Origin: Phnomibacter ginsenosidimutans
Lineage (GTDB): Bacteria; Bacteroidota; Bacteroidia; Chitinophagales; Chitinophagaceae
Assembly (NCBI RefSeq): GCF_009740285.1
Contig: NZ_CP046566.1
Coordinates: 434,001 to 498,000, forward strand
Direction: 5' to 3'
Length of the DNA: 64,000 bases
Of this stretch, positions 56,330 through 64,000 are shown one piece after another. The position numbers and the translations under genes were made by a program. Under the pieces are notes generated by a model that had not been told where the DNA came from, did not search any database, and saw only the letters and a list, made by a program, of their open reading frames with translations. Within the stretch, counting starts at the first letter, position 1. Every line of letters starts with the position of its first letter.

Positions 56330-56902
56330 ATGGATATAAGTGCCGTACTCACCATTACGTTTACTCTCTTTGCGGTCATTGATATCATCGGTTCTGTGCC
56401 GCTGCTGGCTTCGCTTAAGCAAAAAATGGGGGGCATCAACGAGCTCAAAGCCACACTGATTTCCGGCGGCCTCATGATCCTGTTTTTGTTTGTAGGAGAG
56501 CCATTTTTACAATTGTTGGGTATAGATGTAAAATCTTTTGCCGTAGGCGGTTCCATTGTCATTTTTATCCTCGGGCTGGAAATGGTTTTGGGCCACGAGT
56601 TTTTCAAAAGCGATGGCGACCCTAAGTCGGGTACGGTGGTGCCCATTGCTTTTCCACTGATTGCCGGTAGTGGTACGCTTACCACTATCATTTCATTGCG
56701 GGCCAACTACGATGAAATTCCGGTACTGTTGGGTATTCTGGTCAACCTCATTTTCATTTACCTCGTACTGCACAGTCTCGATTTTATTACCAAACTGTTG
56801 GGCCCCGCAGGCATGCTGGCCATCCGCAAGTTTTTTGGGGTAATATTGCTGGCCATTGCGGTAAAAATCTTTGCAGCCAACGCTCCCGGCCTGCTGAGCT
56901 AA
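56330..56902 (+). CDS. MarC-family integral membrane protein
   Basis: A 190-residue protein with six hydrophobic segments. The family blocks FAVIDIIGSVPLLASL, GGSIVIFILGLEMVLG and PIAFPLIAGSGTLTTII are all present, the last being the most conserved MarC motif. MarC proteins were once linked to antibiotic resistance but their function is not settled. It lies after the leucine operon terminator and 48 bp before a tRNA gene. Confidence 0.92.
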   Translation: MDISAVLTITFTLFAVIDIIGSVPLLASLKQKMGGINELKATLISGGLMILFLFVGEPFLQLLGIDVKSFAVGGSIVIFILGLEMVLGHEFFKSDGDPKSGTVVPIAFPLIAGSGTLTTIISLRANYDEIPVLLGILVNLIFIYLVLHSLDFITKLLGPAGMLAIRKFFGVILLAIAVKIFAANAPGLLS

Positions 56903-56950
56903 GGGGTGTTGGCTCTTTAGCGTAATTGTTGCACATTTGCAGCCCGCTAC

Positions 56951-57022
56951 GGCTTCGTAGTACAATGGATAGTATAAGAGTTTCCGAAGCTCCAGATCCA
57001 GGTTCGATTCCTGGCGAGGCCA
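56951..57022 (+). tRNA. tRNA-Arg (anticodon CCG)
   Basis: A full cloverleaf can be drawn. The acceptor stem is GGCTTCG with CGAGGCC (7 bp), the D stem GTAC/GTAT, the anticodon loop TTCCGAA with anticodon CCG, and the T arm CCAGG-TTCGATT-CCTGG. The last pair of the anticodon stem is mismatched. CCA is not encoded, as usual in Bacteroidetes. It decodes the arginine codon CGG. A terminator follows 8 bp later. Confidence 0.93.
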
Positions 57023-57030
57023 CAAGAATA

Positions 57031-57055
57031 AGCCAGCTACACAGCTGGTTTTTTT
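57031..57055 (+). terminator. tRNA-Arg terminator
   Basis: The stem CCAGCT/AGCTGG (57033-57038 with 57043-57048) is extended by a G-U and an A-U pair and has a 4-base loop. A T run follows to 57055. Confidence 0.8.
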
Positions 57056-57126
57056 GTTTCCGAAACTCCGGATGCAGGTTCCCTGTCTGCTTGACGCAGT
57101 CAGGCAGGGATTCCTGGCGAGGCCAC
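57056..57126 (+). pseudogene. partial tRNA-Arg copy split by a 27-bp palindromic insert
   Basis: After the terminator the sequence repeats the tRNA from the anticodon loop to the 3' end (TTTCCGAA...GGTTC, then GATTCCTGGCGAGGCCAC) with a few changes. The 5' half is absent. Between GGTTC and GATTCC, in the T loop, sits a 27-bp insert (57082-57108) that is an imperfect palindrome starting CCTGTCTGC and ending CAGGCAGG. The insert resembles a REP-type mobile palindrome. The copy cannot make a tRNA. It looks like an integration or duplication scar at a tRNA 3' end. Confidence 0.75.
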
Positions 57127-57135
57127 AACTTTTTT

Positions 57136-57160
57136 AATCAGCCTGCATGGCTGATTTTTT
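57136..57160 (+). terminator. second terminator after the broken tRNA copy
   Basis: An 8-bp stem, AATCAGCC (57136-57143) with GGCTGATT (57149-57156), a 5-base loop and a T run. Its presence suggests the whole tRNA-terminator unit was once duplicated. Confidence 0.75.
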
Positions 57161-57177
57161 GCTTAAAAGCCGATACT

Positions 57178-57911
57178 TCAATCTTCTATCACCAATCGGC
57201 ACACCGTTGTAGCAGGGTAAGCGGCCCATTTCATGAAATGAAAACCGGTGGCGGCATCGCTGCCCACAGCACTGCTGTAAGAAGCATCAGAAAAAAGACG
57301 TTGCCGTATATCGCCAGCACATGTTCAATCGAATTGTTGCCATCGATACCGCCGTTATTGGTACCATTATCTGTCGATGCCCGCCAGCGTTTGGTGGCCG
57401 GATTGTAGCTCATGCGGCAGCTGCCAAATACAGATACACCTGTACTGTTGGCATCAAAACTGCTCATCGATACAATCGCCAAACAGCCTTCTTCATCGGC
57501 ACAGGCATCGGTAATAATATTATCAGGGATAGCAATGCTGCTGCCTGTTGGGTGCGACGCATTCAGCTCCCACACATAGCGGCGCTTTTCCACAGTACTG
57601 CTGGTAAAAGTGCTGCTGCCATTCACCGATTTCAACCGTACAAACTGGTTCATGTTGGCCAGCTCTACCCAATCGGTATTTTGCATGAGCCAAAACGATT
57701 GCGTGTCTGTATCAAACACCATCAAACCAGTAGCGGCATTGAGTATGTTTTTACGTTGTGTGCTGGTCATGCGGGGCATTAGCAATCCCCGGCTGTTGTC
57801 TTCAATGTCCAATGCAGCACTGGCATCAGGCTTTGTGGTGTTGATACCCACTGGCTGCGCCAACAAGTTGCTGCAATACAAAAAGCATAGAATGGTAATT
57901 ATTTTTTTCAT
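57178..57911 (-). CDS. secreted protein with Bacteroidetes surface-fibre-like N-terminus, frameshifted
   Basis: About 244 residues when repaired. A signal peptide (MKKIITILCFLYCSNLLAQ) is followed by PVGINTTKPDASAALDI and RGLLMPRMTSTQR, then ATGLMVFDTD, a pattern common at the start of Bacteroidetes surface and tail-fibre-like proteins. As written the frame ends in an odd hydrophobic tail. One more base in the A6 run 57291-57296 (plus strand) gives SDASYSSAVGSDAATGFHF and a stop at 57178, which reads as real protein. The start is the ATG at 57911. Function is unknown. Confidence 0.7.
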
Positions 57912-58080
57912 GGGAAAAGGGAAGAGATAGTAGCTATAAAGAAACGGGATTGCCAACAGCCCCACAATGGGCCATTAGGCGTATGGCGGCAAGAGATCTA
58001 TACAAATGCTGGCTGAAAGAATCTTTTTCTACTGCATCTTGCATGCCTGTTTACCATTGCTCCGCAACCATCATTTGTAT

Positions 58081-58772
58081 ATGAACTGTAGAAAAACCGC
58101 TTGTTTGTGGATGACCACATTGCTGATGTTAATCGTCTCGCAGGCAGGCGCACAACTGGGTGGCCGGCATGGCTTTTACAGCAGCCATCGATTTCCTGTA
58201 CAATCTTTTCAACCCGCCCAACTGTTTTTTGCAGGCGATTCTTCCTGGGTGGGTTTTATCTCAATTGCCGGTAATGCCAACGCCGACAACGGCTACATCA
58301 ATGAACTGGCGTTTGTTTCCAGCTTACCCAATGATACCACAGCCGTGCTGAAAGGCAGCTCCGTGATGCGGTTGCAACTGGCCGATAGCATTCGCTACAT
58401 TCAACTGAAAGAAGGTGGCAAACTGGTCTTTCAGCAAATGGGGCACATGAGTTTTCTGATGCGGATTTTGTACGAAACCCCAAAGGTGCTGCACACCTGT
58501 TTGTACAGAGACAGCTGGGAAATACTCTCCTCGAAAACTGCCGCCAAAGAGAGCTACAATACTTTTTTTGTACTCAAAGACAAAGGCCCTGTGCAGGCCG
58601 TGCAGGGCGTAGCTATGTATAGTCCCAAATTTGCGGCCCGCAGAAGTGAGAAAGCCTTCGTCAAAATGTTTGCTGCCCACCCGGCTATTGTAGAAAGGCT
58701 TACGCAAAAGGACTTCTTTTTGATGCGGCAGGTATGCAACAACTCCTGCAGCAATACAGCGAAGCACAATAA
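58081..58772 (+). CDS. secreted protein of unknown function, probable frameshift near the end
   Basis: About 230 residues when repaired. A signal peptide ends near QAGAQ. The body contains NGYINELAFVSSLPND and KLVFQQMGHMSFLMRILYE; no domain is recognised. In the given frame the last 45 residues are rich in Cys, Asn and Leu and look unlike protein. Adding one A in the A4 run 58706-58709 gives KGLLFDAAGMQQLLQQYSE and a stop at 58770. I prefer that version, but evidence is only sequence character. The ATG at 58081 is chosen over an in-frame ATG at 58006 because it starts the signal peptide. Confidence 0.6.
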
Positions 58773-58924
58773 GCTTGCTGCCCAATTGCCTGCTGTTTTT
58801 TTACCTGCTGTGGAAACAGGTAAGATTTTCATCTTAGCATTACAACCATTGGCGTAGAAAATAACTCTTGTAATGTAGGTGCAATGGTCTATTTAACTAA
58901 CTTAACAGCATAAATACCTGACCG

Positions 58925-59425
58925 ATGAAGAAAATCCTGTTGATGATGAGTCTGGCACTCACCAGCTTTTTGGCGCAAGCTCAAAACGACCTGCCCGATT
59001 GGGACGCCATTCGCTTGCAAGTAAAAGAAGATTACAACGCCACCGCCAACCGGGCTGCCTGGCAGGCCGCTGCTTATTTGCTCACCCACCCCATCGACAA
59101 AGAAGACAAACTGCGGGGCAGTGCTACCCGCTATGTCATTGAATGGATGACCGGCTCACCCGATTATTCTTTTACCATTGATGCAAAAGCCATGCGATTT
59201 GCCAAAGACAACGATGATTGGATGGCCCTGTTTTTGGCTGGCATGGTATATTATGCTGTATCCAACAATGCGCCCAAAGCCGATCCGAAACTGGTTACAC
59301 TCGAAGCCTGTAAACAAGTGGTGGCTTATGCCAAAAATCCGGAGAACCGCATCCGACCCAACGCCGAATTCAAAAAAATGATCAAGGCGGCCGACGAAGG
59401 CAAGCTGAGCGAATACCTGAAATAG
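58925..59425 (+). CDS. small secreted protein of unknown function
   Basis: A 166-residue protein with a clear signal peptide (MKKILLMMSLALTSFLAQAQ). The mature part is mostly helical, with AAAYLLTHPIDKEDKLRG and IRPNAEFKKMIKAADEGKLSEYL, resembling repeat-like helical scaffolds. No named domain is seen. It begins a run of four small exported proteins on the plus strand. Confidence 0.75.
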   Translation: MKKILLMMSLALTSFLAQAQNDLPDWDAIRLQVKEDYNATANRAAWQAAAYLLTHPIDKEDKLRGSATRYVIEWMTGSPDYSFTIDAKAMRFAKDNDDWMALFLAGMVYYAVSNNAPKADPKLVTLEACKQVVAYAKNPENRIRPNAEFKKMIKAADEGKLSEYLK

Positions 59426-59467
59426 CACTAGCACGTATATACATTGATGCAACCTAAACAAAACATT

Positions 59468-59929
59468 ATGAGAGTCATTGCTTTGATGCTAATGGCCGCA
59501 GTCCTCACCGGATGTGCCGCAAAACGAAAGTCAGCCACAACGGCCACGGCCAGTACCTCCGGCGATAGCCGCACAGTAGCAGTCACTATGTTGAACAACA
59601 ACACATACCTGCTTGCTACGGCCAGTGCCGATGAACGGTATGCTTTCAGTAAAGATTTTCCGGTGAAAGTAGGCGGTGGTTTTGGAGAAGGCCCCCTCAA
59701 CGAACGCCGCTTTTTAAATGCATTGCTGGGCCCCGAAGGCCAACTAGTGCATTACACCCGCATGGGCAGTTGCTGCGGTTTTACCACACCCAATAGTCCC
59801 ATGGGTACCGGCCTGCTCGATCGCTACAAAGTATACTGGGAAGGAGCTACAGACACCAGCTATCTCTATCTCAACATGTACGACAAAGCCGATCTCTTCA
59901 TTCCCAAAGGCTTTACTGCAAAGCAGTAG
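59468..59929 (+). CDS. small lipoprotein of unknown function
   Basis: A 153-residue protein with a lipoprotein signal: MRVIALMLMAAVLTGC, where the Cys is the expected lipidated residue. The mature part has HYTRMGSCCGFTTPNS, GLLDRYKVYWEG and YLNMYDKADLFIPKGF. Proteins with these last blocks are common in Bacteroidetes and are sometimes labelled, without good support, as 2-dehydro-3-deoxyphosphooctonate aldolase. I would not transfer that name. ATG 59447 is an alternative start. Confidence 0.78.
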   Translation: MRVIALMLMAAVLTGCAAKRKSATTATASTSGDSRTVAVTMLNNNTYLLATASADERYAFSKDFPVKVGGGFGEGPLNERRFLNALLGPEGQLVHYTRMGSCCGFTTPNSPMGTGLLDRYKVYWEGATDTSYLYLNMYDKADLFIPKGFTAKQ

Positions 59930-59982
59930 GGCCAATGATGAATGTCATAAGACCAGCCTGCTGAAAACAATAGTTTGGCGGC

Positions 59983-60567
59983 ATGAATCTCTTCCAGACT
60001 ATTGCTGTATACAGCATCTCAATCATTACCTGCAGCATGTGCTGCAGCAATTCTTCATTGGCACAGGCACAGCCCATCGATTCAACCTCCCGTCATTGGC
60101 AGGCTGGTGCTGAACTGGATGTATTGCCCTATGCTACCGGTGGTTATTTTGCTGCAGGGTGGGTGGGCAAAAAACAGCTGCGGTTGAGAAGCCTGTATGC
60201 AGTTGTGAACAAACCTTCTTTTTTATTGCCAGATGGTTTTGCTGCTTACAAAATTCAATCGGCAGCCGTGTTGGTAGATTATTTCAGGAAGCCCAACTGG
60301 CAAGGCTTTTGGGTAGGCGCTGGTTTGGTGTATTGGAACAACGAACTACGGACTGATGCAAATCAATCTACCGGACAATTCAACTTGTGGCTGGCCAATG
60401 GCAGCATGGGCTATCACTGGCGTTTGGGCAAGCGGTTCTATATTTCGCCATGGGCAGGCATGAGTATGCGTATAGCTGGAGCCAAGGCCGTAGCGGCAGG
60501 TCCGCTTTCGTACAAACCACCCTTTCTCAACCCCGAGTTGTCTGTAAAGGGCGGTATTATTTTGTAA
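59983..60567 (+). CDS. putative outer-membrane beta-barrel protein
   Basis: A 194-residue exported protein with a signal peptide ending near SLAQAQ. The mature sequence alternates hydrophobic and polar residues with aromatic-rich strands (AGAELDVLPYATGGYFAAGW, LVYWNNEL, GYHWRLGKRFYISPWAGM), as in small outer-membrane barrels. The C-terminus (ELSVKGGIIL) is a possible closing strand. No family name recognised. Confidence 0.7.
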   Translation: MNLFQTIAVYSISIITCSMCCSNSSLAQAQPIDSTSRHWQAGAELDVLPYATGGYFAAGWVGKKQLRLRSLYAVVNKPSFLLPDGFAAYKIQSAAVLVDYFRKPNWQGFWVGAGLVYWNNELRTDANQSTGQFNLWLANGSMGYHWRLGKRFYISPWAGMSMRIAGAKAVAAGPLSYKPPFLNPELSVKGGIIL

Positions 60568-60633
60568 CTGCAATACGGTAGCACCCGCAGTGCATGATTG
60601 GATGCTGTATTTTCATGCTACAACACATTATCC

Positions 60634-61068
60634 ATGAACATGCGTTTCACTTTCTTACTGATGGCTTTCGGCCTCTGCACTACTTTGTTGGCTCAACAAA
60701 CACCTGCCGAAAAATTTGTAGCCAACTTAGCACAGCAAAAAAACAAATGGCTGATAGCCCAACGCTACGACAGTCTGCGCAACATACTCGATGCCCGCTG
60801 CCTCTATGTGCACAGCAACGGCTGGACGCAAAATGCTACCGAAGTAATTGCAGACATGCAATCGGGTAAACTCCGCTATCAAAAAATACACTTTTCCGAT
60901 GTACAGGCCCGCCAGTTTGAAAGCATGGTGATTGTAACCGGCAAAGGACAGTTTGAAGGCAACATGCAGGGCAAAACCTTCGCCATACAATTGGCATTTA
61001 CCGAAGTATATGTAAAACGCAAAGCCAGTTGGAAACTGGTGAGCCGCCACGCCTGCAAAATCGAGTAA
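60634..61068 (+). CDS. secreted NTF2-like (DUF4440) protein
   Basis: A 144-residue protein with a signal peptide (MNMRFTFLLMAFGLCTTLLAQ) followed by an NTF2/SnoaL-like fold: RYDSLRNILDARCLYVHSNG, VIADMQSGKLRY, and VYVKRKASWKLVSRHACKIE at the end, where the beta strands of DUF4440 are expected. The start ATG 60634 begins the signal; the frame extends to 60598. Function unknown; such proteins bind small ligands. Confidence 0.82.
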   Translation: MNMRFTFLLMAFGLCTTLLAQQTPAEKFVANLAQQKNKWLIAQRYDSLRNILDARCLYVHSNGWTQNATEVIADMQSGKLRYQKIHFSDVQARQFESMVIVTGKGQFEGNMQGKTFAIQLAFTEVYVKRKASWKLVSRHACKIE

Positions 61069-61129
61069 GCAGCGGGCATTGTTGCTTGTATTTTCGCAGC
61101 TTTCATTGTATACAGAACAATCAGCCAAT

Positions 61130-61900
61130 ATGGATTTACAGATTTCGCAGCAGCACTTTTTGGTATGTGGAGCCTCGGGTGGTTTTGGCAAAGCCATCGC
61201 CGAAACCTTGTTGCAGGAAGGGGCGCAAGTAACTGCTGTGGCCCGCTCAGCCGACAAGCTACAAGCCTTGCAAACAGCCTATCCGAAGCAAGTAAAAACT
61301 GTGGTGGCCGATGTGACTTCGGAAGAAGGTTTGCAAATAATTACTACAGCAATACAACAGCCGTTGCATGGCATGTTGCTCAATGCAGGTGGCCCGCCGG
61401 CCATGTCGGCACTCGAAGCCACACTGCCCGATTGGGATAACGCTTATGCATCTGTGCTGCGTTGGAAAATTGCATTGTTGAAAGCTTTGCTGCCTGCCAT
61501 GCAGGCACAACAATACGGCCGCATTGTAAGCATCGAAAGTGTAAGCGTAAAACAGCCTGTTGAAAATTTGGTATTGAGCAATGCCATTCGCATGGCGGTG
61601 GTGGGTTATCTCAAAACATTATCGCAGGAAGTAGCAGGGCAGGGCATCACCATCAACATCATGGCGCCGGGCTATCATGCCACCGATGCCATGAACCGCT
61701 TGTTCGATAAAAAAGCAGTTGTAGCAGGTATTAGCCGCGAAGACGCCGCTGCGGCAATGGCACAACAGATACCGGTAGGCCGCTTGGGTACGGCTACAGA
61801 ATTTGCTTCACTGGCGGCATGGTTGTTTAGCCCGCACAGTGGTTTTGTAACCGGACAAACCTTTGCCATAGAAGGCGGTTTGTACAAAGGCAGTATGTAA
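61130..61900 (+). CDS. short-chain dehydrogenase/reductase family protein, atypical active site
   Basis: A 256-residue protein with the NAD(P)-binding CGASGGFGKAIAE near the N-terminus and LNAGGPP (the NAG-type motif). The catalytic serine is in IVSIESVSVKQP, but the usual YxxxK is replaced by LVLSNAIRMAVVGYLKT, so the Tyr is missing. This is a known SDR subgroup, whose activity is uncertain. ATG 61130 is used; the frame is open to 61079. It is convergent with the aldose epimerase gene. Confidence 0.88.
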   Translation: MDLQISQQHFLVCGASGGFGKAIAETLLQEGAQVTAVARSADKLQALQTAYPKQVKTVVADVTSEEGLQIITTAIQQPLHGMLLNAGGPPAMSALEATLPDWDNAYASVLRWKIALLKALLPAMQAQQYGRIVSIESVSVKQPVENLVLSNAIRMAVVGYLKTLSQEVAGQGITINIMAPGYHATDAMNRLFDKKAVVAGISREDAAAAMAQQIPVGRLGTATEFASLAAWLFSPHSGFVTGQTFAIEGGLYKGSM

Positions 61901-61907
61901 GGTTTGC

Positions 61908-62843
61908 TTAAGTAAGCTGCACAAATTCGTACGAACAGCTAAAGCCAATTCTTTCATCGGGCTCCAGCTCTATCAGGCCCATGCGGTTGTTGAATACATC
62001 GGGTGCAGCACTCAGGTTTTCAATAGCAATACTTTGCCGGTGCGGTGGCGTGTACACCTGTAAGTACGGGTAATTTTCATTGGCATAAATGCAAATGGCG
62101 TTACCACTGTGTGGGTCTTGCAATACGCATGCCGGCTCCTGGCTGCTGCGGGTGAGCAAAAAGCAATTGTCGAGTTCGGTATTTGCCAGCATGGCGCCAT
62201 CGGTAAAGCGCTGATCGGGTTTGAGCACACCGGTAGGAATCAAGGCAGCATCAAATTCGAGTATCGTATCGGTGGCTATTTGCAAGTGCAAATCATTTAC
62301 ACTATTGCCCAATTTAAAATACGGATGCCAGCCATCAGCCAGTGGTATAGTGCTGCTGTGGCGGTTGGTTACTTCTGTGTTGATGGCAATTTTTCCTGAC
62401 TGCAGGGTGTATGTAACCGTCATGTCGAACGGGAAAGGATAGCCTGCATCTGTAGCGTTGTAGCGGTGCTGCAAAATAGCCATGGCCGGATCGTCTGTGG
62501 CTTCGTGGTGCAGTATCTCAAAGGGCACATTGTACAGCAAGCCATGCAAAGCTGCATCGTTGAGGATGAACTTGCCAATTTTGTATTGAGTGCCTTCGTA
62601 TTCGTACAACTGCTGGTTGAGCCGGCATACATAAGGCGACAACTTGCAACTCCTGAAACCTTTGGCTTCGGCATGGGCCACAAAATCTTCGGGGCTGTCG
62701 TAGCCATCAATCAGTTCGATGGTGCTGCCGTTTACATGCTGTGTCCAGCGGTTGAGCAGGGCGCCATGTGCCGGCCAAATTTCGGCGGTTGTGCCTTCGG
62801 CAGACAGCGTAACGCGGCCCTCGTGTATGCTTACATAGTTCAT
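61908..62843 (-). CDS. aldose 1-epimerase family protein
   Basis: A 311-residue galactose-mutarotase-like protein. Typical blocks are ALHGLLYN (catalytic His), ADGWHPYFKLG (second His), and a Glu near the C-terminus in GLIELEPDE. It interconverts alpha and beta aldoses. Start ATG 62843 (MNYVSIHEG) is chosen since the upstream extension is repeat DNA. Confidence 0.88.
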   Translation of the reverse strand: MNYVSIHEGRVTLSAEGTTAEIWPAHGALLNRWTQHVNGSTIELIDGYDSPEDFVAHAEAKGFRSCKLSPYVCRLNQQLYEYEGTQYKIGKFILNDAALHGLLYNVPFEILHHEATDDPAMAILQHRYNATDAGYPFPFDMTVTYTLQSGKIAINTEVTNRHSSTIPLADGWHPYFKLGNSVNDLHLQIATDTILEFDAALIPTGVLKPDQRFTDGAMLANTELDNCFLLTRSSQEPACVLQDPHSGNAICIYANENYPYLQVYTPPHRQSIAIENLSAAPDVFNNRMGLIELEPDERIGFSCSYEFVQLT

Positions 62844-62859
62844 GCCGTAAATGTACGAG

Positions 62860-63180
62860 TGGGAAATTGAGATAGGACGCGGATTTTTGATGGGACACGG
62901 ATTTTCACGGAAACAAAAAATACAAGGCTTAAAGCTGAAGGCCGAAGGCCAAAAGCTAAATCCTCTGATAGCTCTGTGCCCTCTGTGCGACAAAAACCTC
63001 CGACGCAAAAAGCTAAAGGCCGAAAGCTACAAGCAAACCCTCTGTGCCCTCCAAATCTCTGTGCGAAACATACACTCATTTGCCGAAGGCAAATAACCCT
63101 CCATGCCTCGTTGCGAAAACACTTATTGTAACTCAAATCAGAAATCAGCCATCAGAAATCATACATCAGACATCAATCCT
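62860..63180. repeat. intergenic spacer of text-like degenerate repeats
   Basis: Words such as GAAGGCCGAAGGC, AAAGCTAAA, CTCTGTGCCCTCTGTGCGA, and ATCAGAAATCAG are repeated with changes. The same words appear in the leuC-leuD and leuA-leuB spacers. I see no coding frame; the ORFs reported in it have no protein character. The spacer separates the divergent aldose epimerase and gpsA genes. Confidence 0.55.
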
Positions 63181-63207
63181 TGTTTTCTTTGCAGCAAAGT
63201 GAGGAAT

Positions 63208-64000
63208 ATGCAGATGGGAATTATTGGCGGCGGCAGCTGGGCTACCGCACTGGCCAAATTGCTGACAGACAACGGACATGCCATTCACTGGTGCCTGCGC
63301 AGCGAAACGAGTATTGCGCATTTGCAAAAACGCCGCCACAATCCGCATTACCTCAGCAGTGTGTATTTCAATCCGGAATTGCTCACACTCAGCACCGATG
63401 CGGCCGCTACCATTGCCGCCTGCGATACCGTTTTAATCTGTGTGCCGAGCTCTTACGTACTGGAAACATTTCAGTATTTACCAGCTACAGCGTTCGAAGG
63501 CAAGCGGGTCATCTCTGCCGTCAAAGGCATTTTACCCACCGAAAAATTTCAGCTGCTCAATGAGTGGCTGCACGAAAAATTTGCGCTGCCCACCGAACAT
63601 TATTTCACCATCATGGGCCCCTGCCATGCCGAAGAAGTAGCGGCTGAAAAACTGTCGTACCTTACGTTTAGCGGTGAAGATGTGCCTGCTGCCACAGCCA
63701 TTGCAGCCATGTTCAAAACCGACTACCTCAACACCGTGGTGAACCACGACATCTGGGGTACGCAATATGCCGCTACGCTCAAAAACATTTACGCCGTCGG
63801 TGCCGGCATTGCCCATGGCCTGGAGTATGGCGATAACTTTTTGAGTGTGTACATCGCCAATGCCGCTGATGAATTGGTGCATTTTATCCGCAAAGTGATG
63901 GAGCTGAAACAAGCACCTGATGCCGGTAAAATCAACTACTCCAGCAGCGTGTACCTCGGCGATTTGTTGGTAACCTGCTACTCGCTGTACAGCCGCAACC
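63208..64000 (+). CDS. gpsA: glycerol-3-phosphate dehydrogenase, 5' part
   Basis: 264 residues of an NAD(P)-dependent enzyme making glycerol-3-phosphate for phospholipids; the frame runs past the window end. It starts MQMGIIGGGSWATALAK with the Rossmann glycines, and has VPSSYVLETF, AVKGILP, MGPCHAEEV and TLKNIYAVGAGIAHGL, which includes the catalytic Lys. ATG 63214 is an alternative start. Confidence 0.94.
   Translation, partial: MQMGIIGGGSWATALAKLLTDNGHAIHWCLRSETSIAHLQKRRHNPHYLSSVYFNPELLTLSTDAAATIAACDTVLICVPSSYVLETFQYLPATAFEGKRVISAVKGILPTEKFQLLNEWLHEKFALPTEHYFTIMGPCHAEEVAAEKLSYLTFSGEDVPAATAIAAMFKTDYLNTVVNHDIWGTQYAATLKNIYAVGAGIAHGLEYGDNFLSVYIANAADELVHFIRKVMELKQAPDAGKINYSSSVYLGDLLVTCYSLYSRN

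Noticed and set aside
63180-63563. A 127-residue plus-strand ORF
   Set aside because: It is a shifted frame of gpsA, which continues to the window end and has all the expected motifs.
1-64000. CRISPR arrays, rRNA genes, insertion-sequence transposases and prophage genes
   Set aside because: I looked for regularly spaced repeats, rRNA motifs, and transposase, integrase or capsid proteins and found none.

Overview
The window reads as chromosome of a Bacteroidetes bacterium, most likely family Chitinophagaceae. Pointers are candidate promoters of the Bacteroidetes type (TTTG at -33, TAnnTTTG at -7), a saproxanthin/flexixanthin-type carotenoid cluster, an FdtA/FdtB and GDP-fucose polysaccharide locus, proteins typical of the phylum, and intergenic spacers made of degenerate text-like repeats. 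I could not run any search, so the taxonomy is inference.

Layout. 1-1.8 kb: end of a phenylacetate (paa) cluster. 1.9-5.4 kb: a bicarbonate module (SbtA-like permease convergent with a SulP transporter plus beta-carbonic anhydrase) and a small secreted protein. 5.5-5.8 kb: a candidate minus-strand structured RNA ending in an intrinsic terminator. 6-8.5 kb: small protein, membrane protein, NarL-type sensor kinase and response regulator, overlapping. 8.5-15.7 kb: NadB, two tandem LpxL-like acyltransferases, a metallophosphoesterase, a META-domain lipid/stress-type protein and an HGSNAT-like membrane acyltransferase. 15.9-39.4 kb: a Wzx/Wzy-type extracellular polysaccharide locus (rfbBCA, Gfo/Idh dehydrogenase, SLBB export porin, asparagine-synthase-like amidotransferase, Wzz, a GH56-like secreted hydrolase, Wzy, Wzx, glycosyltransferases, fdtA/fdtB, gmd/fcl, epimerases). 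39.5-49.7 kb: a B12-type MerR photoreceptor-like regulator, an ECF sigma factor and crtI-crtB-idi-crtD-cruF-crtZ-crtY with a class V aminotransferase at the end. 49.7-51.2 kb: repeat-rich spacer holding an Xre regulator plus membrane protein on the minus strand, bracketed by ~135-bp direct repeats. 51.2-56.2 kb: leucine operon leuC-leuD-leuA/cimA-like-leuB with a clear promoter and terminator. 56.3-57.2 kb: marC, tRNA-Arg(CCG) and a broken partial copy of that tRNA. 57.2-64 kb: small secreted proteins, an NTF2-like protein, an SDR, an aldose epimerase and the start of gpsA.

At least ten single-base frameshifts break otherwise well-conserved genes (14.5 kb acyltransferase, fdtB, two glycosyltransferases, crtB, leuC, the leuA/cimA-like gene, two secreted proteins). 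Nearly all lie in runs of 4-6 A or T. Because they hit essential-looking biosynthetic operons and the downstream reading frame stays intact, I read them as assembly/sequencing errors rather than real pseudogenes. I therefore annotate the full spans.

The parts likeliest to repay follow-up are the light/B12 regulator next to an ECF sigma and the crt operon, the candidate ncRNA at 5.5-5.8 kb, the repeat-bracketed Xre cassette with a paired operator, the GH56-like protein inside the polysaccharide locus, and the tRNA-Arg scar with a palindromic insert.
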